Shown here: positions 4,548 to 5,793 of the stretch, piece by piece
How the letters are laid out: the number at the start of each line of letters is the position of its first letter
Numbering within the stretch: position 1 is the stretch's first letter
Origin: Planctomycetota bacterium
GTDB taxonomy: Bacteria; Planctomycetota; J058; J103
DNA length: 5,793 nucleotides
NCBI GenBank assembly: GCA_003694875.1
Contig: RFJN01000229.1
Location: forward strand, 1-5,793
Direction of reading: 5' to 3'
Program-made: the position numbers and the translations under genes
Notes under the pieces: generated by a model
The model's database searches: none
What the model was told of the DNA's origin: nothing
The model's input: only the letters and a program-made list of their open reading frames with translations

Positions 4548-5793
4548 ATGATCGCACATCCGTCGCGCCCCCGCGCGTTGCCCGCCGCCCTCGCGCTGCT
4601 GCTCGCGTTCGCCGCGCCGCTCGCGCTCGCCGCACCGCAGCAGGGCAAGCGGATCGCCACCGAGGGCAAGGGCTGGCTCGAGCGCACCCCGAGCGGACAG
4701 CTCGTGCTGCACCTCGCCGGTAGCCCCTACGAGATGGGCTACCAGCACGGCAAGCTCTTGCGCGATCGGATCCGCGAGATGGTGGGCCTGATCGTCGACA
4801 ACCGGGGCGAGCTCGGCCGCAGCAAGGAGTACCGCGCCTACAAGCTCGTGCGTCCGATCATGCACTGGATGCTGCGACGCCACATCCCCGAACGCTTCCA
4901 GGAGGAGATGCGCGGGCTCGCCGACGGCGCGGGGATCTCGTACGACGACGTCGAGGCGGCCAACCTCTTTCCCGCCGCCTTCCACTGCTCGGGCATCGCG
5001 CTGTTCGGCGAAGCGACACACGACGGCTCGCTGTACCACGTGCGCATCCTCGACTACATGACGAAGGTGGGGCTGCAGAAGGCGGCGATCGTGATCGAGC
5101 ACGCCCCGGCCGGCCACGCACGCTGGCTCAACGTGGGCTTCGCCGGCTTCATCGGTACCGTCACCGGCATGAACGAGCACCGGATCACGATCGGCGAGAT
5201 GGGCGGGCGCGGGCAGTTCCACTGGAACGGGGTGCCCATGCCGCTGCTCATGCGCGACGCGCTCGAGCGCGCGCGCAGCCTCGACGAGGCGATCGAGATC
5301 TTCCGCACGAGCCCGCGCACCTGCGAGTACTACTACGTGGTCTCGGACGCCAAGATCCCCGACGCGCGCGGGATCTGGGCCACCCCGCGCGACTTCGAGC
5401 TCATGCGGCCCGGCGGAACCTTCGGCTTCGTGACCGCGAAGCGGCCGCGGCGCGGGGCGGCGGGCGGCAAGAGCTTTCTCGACAGCCCGCAGCTCGAGGT
5501 GGGCCCGCACCGGATCCTGTTCAAGGACGTGCGCAACCAGGTCGAGGGCTTCATCGCGATCGAGCCCCGGGACACGATCGTGCTCAGCGGCTACGACCGC
5601 TACCAGTACTTCATCGACCGGCTCATGCCGCGCTACGGCCAGGTCGACGAGCGCGCGCTCATGAACATGATCCGGCGCCCGGTCTCCATGTCGGAGAACC
5701 TGCACTGCGCGATCTTCCACCCCGACACCCTCGAGGTGTGGGTGGCGGTGGCCGCGCCCGACGGCTCGCCCGCCTGCGACCAGCCGTATCACC
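4548..5793 (+). CDS. Exported C45-type Ntn-hydrolase/acyltransferase-like protein (3' end beyond the window)
   Basis: Open from the ATG at 4548, with GGAGGAG 7 bases upstream, to the right edge (415 codons seen). Residues 1-29 are a signal peptide (RPRA, then a Leu/Ala core, cleavage near ALA-AP). The mature part carries LAGSPYEMGYQHGKLLRDRI (57-76), the entry motif of acyl-CoA:6-aminopenicillanic-acid acyltransferase relatives (peptidase family C45), then AFHCSGIALFGEATHDGSLY (144-163). In this family the protein cleaves itself before a Cys that becomes the N-terminal nucleophile; Cys147 in HCSG is the candidate. The usual RNLD motif downstream reads RILD here (166-169), so Asn is replaced by Ile. 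Further family-like blocks are MNEHRITIGEMGG (208-220), GVPMPLLMRDALERA (228-242), CEYYYVVSD (259-267) and SENLHCAIFHPDTLEVWVAV (382-401). Likely a periplasmic or secreted amide hydrolase or acyl transferase; the substrate cannot be told. Whole-family match is good; activity is unproven. It follows the tRNA by 117 bases; I see no convincing promoter or terminator in that gap. Confidence 0.85.
   Translation, partial: MIAHPSRPRALPAALALLLAFAAPLALAAPQQGKRIATEGKGWLERTPSGQLVLHLAGSPYEMGYQHGKLLRDRIREMVGLIVDNRGELGRSKEYRAYKLVRPIMHWMLRRHIPERFQEEMRGLADGAGISYDDVEAANLFPAAFHCSGIALFGEATHDGSLYHVRILDYMTKVGLQKAAIVIEHAPAGHARWLNVGFAGFIGTVTGMNEHRITIGEMGGRGQFHWNGVPMPLLMRDALERARSLDEAIEIFRTSPRTCEYYYVVSDAKIPDARGIWATPRDFELMRPGGTFGFVTAKRPRRGAAGGKSFLDSPQLEVGPHRILFKDVRNQVEGFIAIEPRDTIVLSGYDRYQYFIDRLMPRYGQVDERALMNMIRRPVSMSENLHCAIFHPDTLEVWVAVAAPDGSPACDQPYH

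Noticed and set aside
3975..5792. Long minus-strand open frame of 605 codons
   Set aside because: It runs antisense through the sensor 3' end, the tRNA and the hydrolase gene. It contains ARDSNSQPADLESA, the well-known false peptide from reading a tRNA gene backwards.

Overview
The window comes from a very GC-rich Gram-negative bacterium. Coding third positions are almost always G or C. One product has a signal peptide and reads as an outer-membrane beta-barrel, another is a periplasmic binding protein, and the tRNA gene encodes its own CCA end. This fits a high-GC proteobacterium or a relative, but nothing here fixes the genus or phylum.

Left half, minus strand (1905 down to 1): a two-gene transcription unit. 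The first gene encodes an exported porin-like protein ending in Phe. After 39 bases comes a TTG-started gene for an exported, PstS-like solute-binding protein, which runs off the left edge. A 204-base divergent region (1906-2109) holds the control signals: a good minus-strand -10 element lying between two perfect inverted repeats, one of them with 9-base arms over the predicted transcription start.

Centre, plus strand (2110-4206): a membrane sensor protein with the order TM1, CHASE8-like periplasmic domain, TM2, HAMP, PAS, dimerisation/phosphoacceptor domain with a clear H-box, then a C-terminal domain where the ATPase should be. That last domain has lost the recognisable N, G1 and G2 boxes and carries a cysteine cluster instead. 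A periplasmic binding protein, an outer-membrane protein and a CHASE8-type inner-membrane sensor, divergently arranged, recall the logic of the YfiR/YfiB/YfiN (periplasm, outer membrane, inner membrane) signalling system, with different protein families in two of the three roles. I see this as the most interesting part of the window.

Right half: a stand-alone tRNA-Trp(CCA) gene (4355-4430) behind a near-consensus sigma-70 promoter, then a well-started gene (4548 to the right edge) for an exported C45-type Ntn-hydrolase/acyltransferase-like protein. Its candidate nucleophile is Cys147. This right part has no evident functional link to the left part. No mobile element, CRISPR array or gene-free stretch longer than 300 bases was seen.
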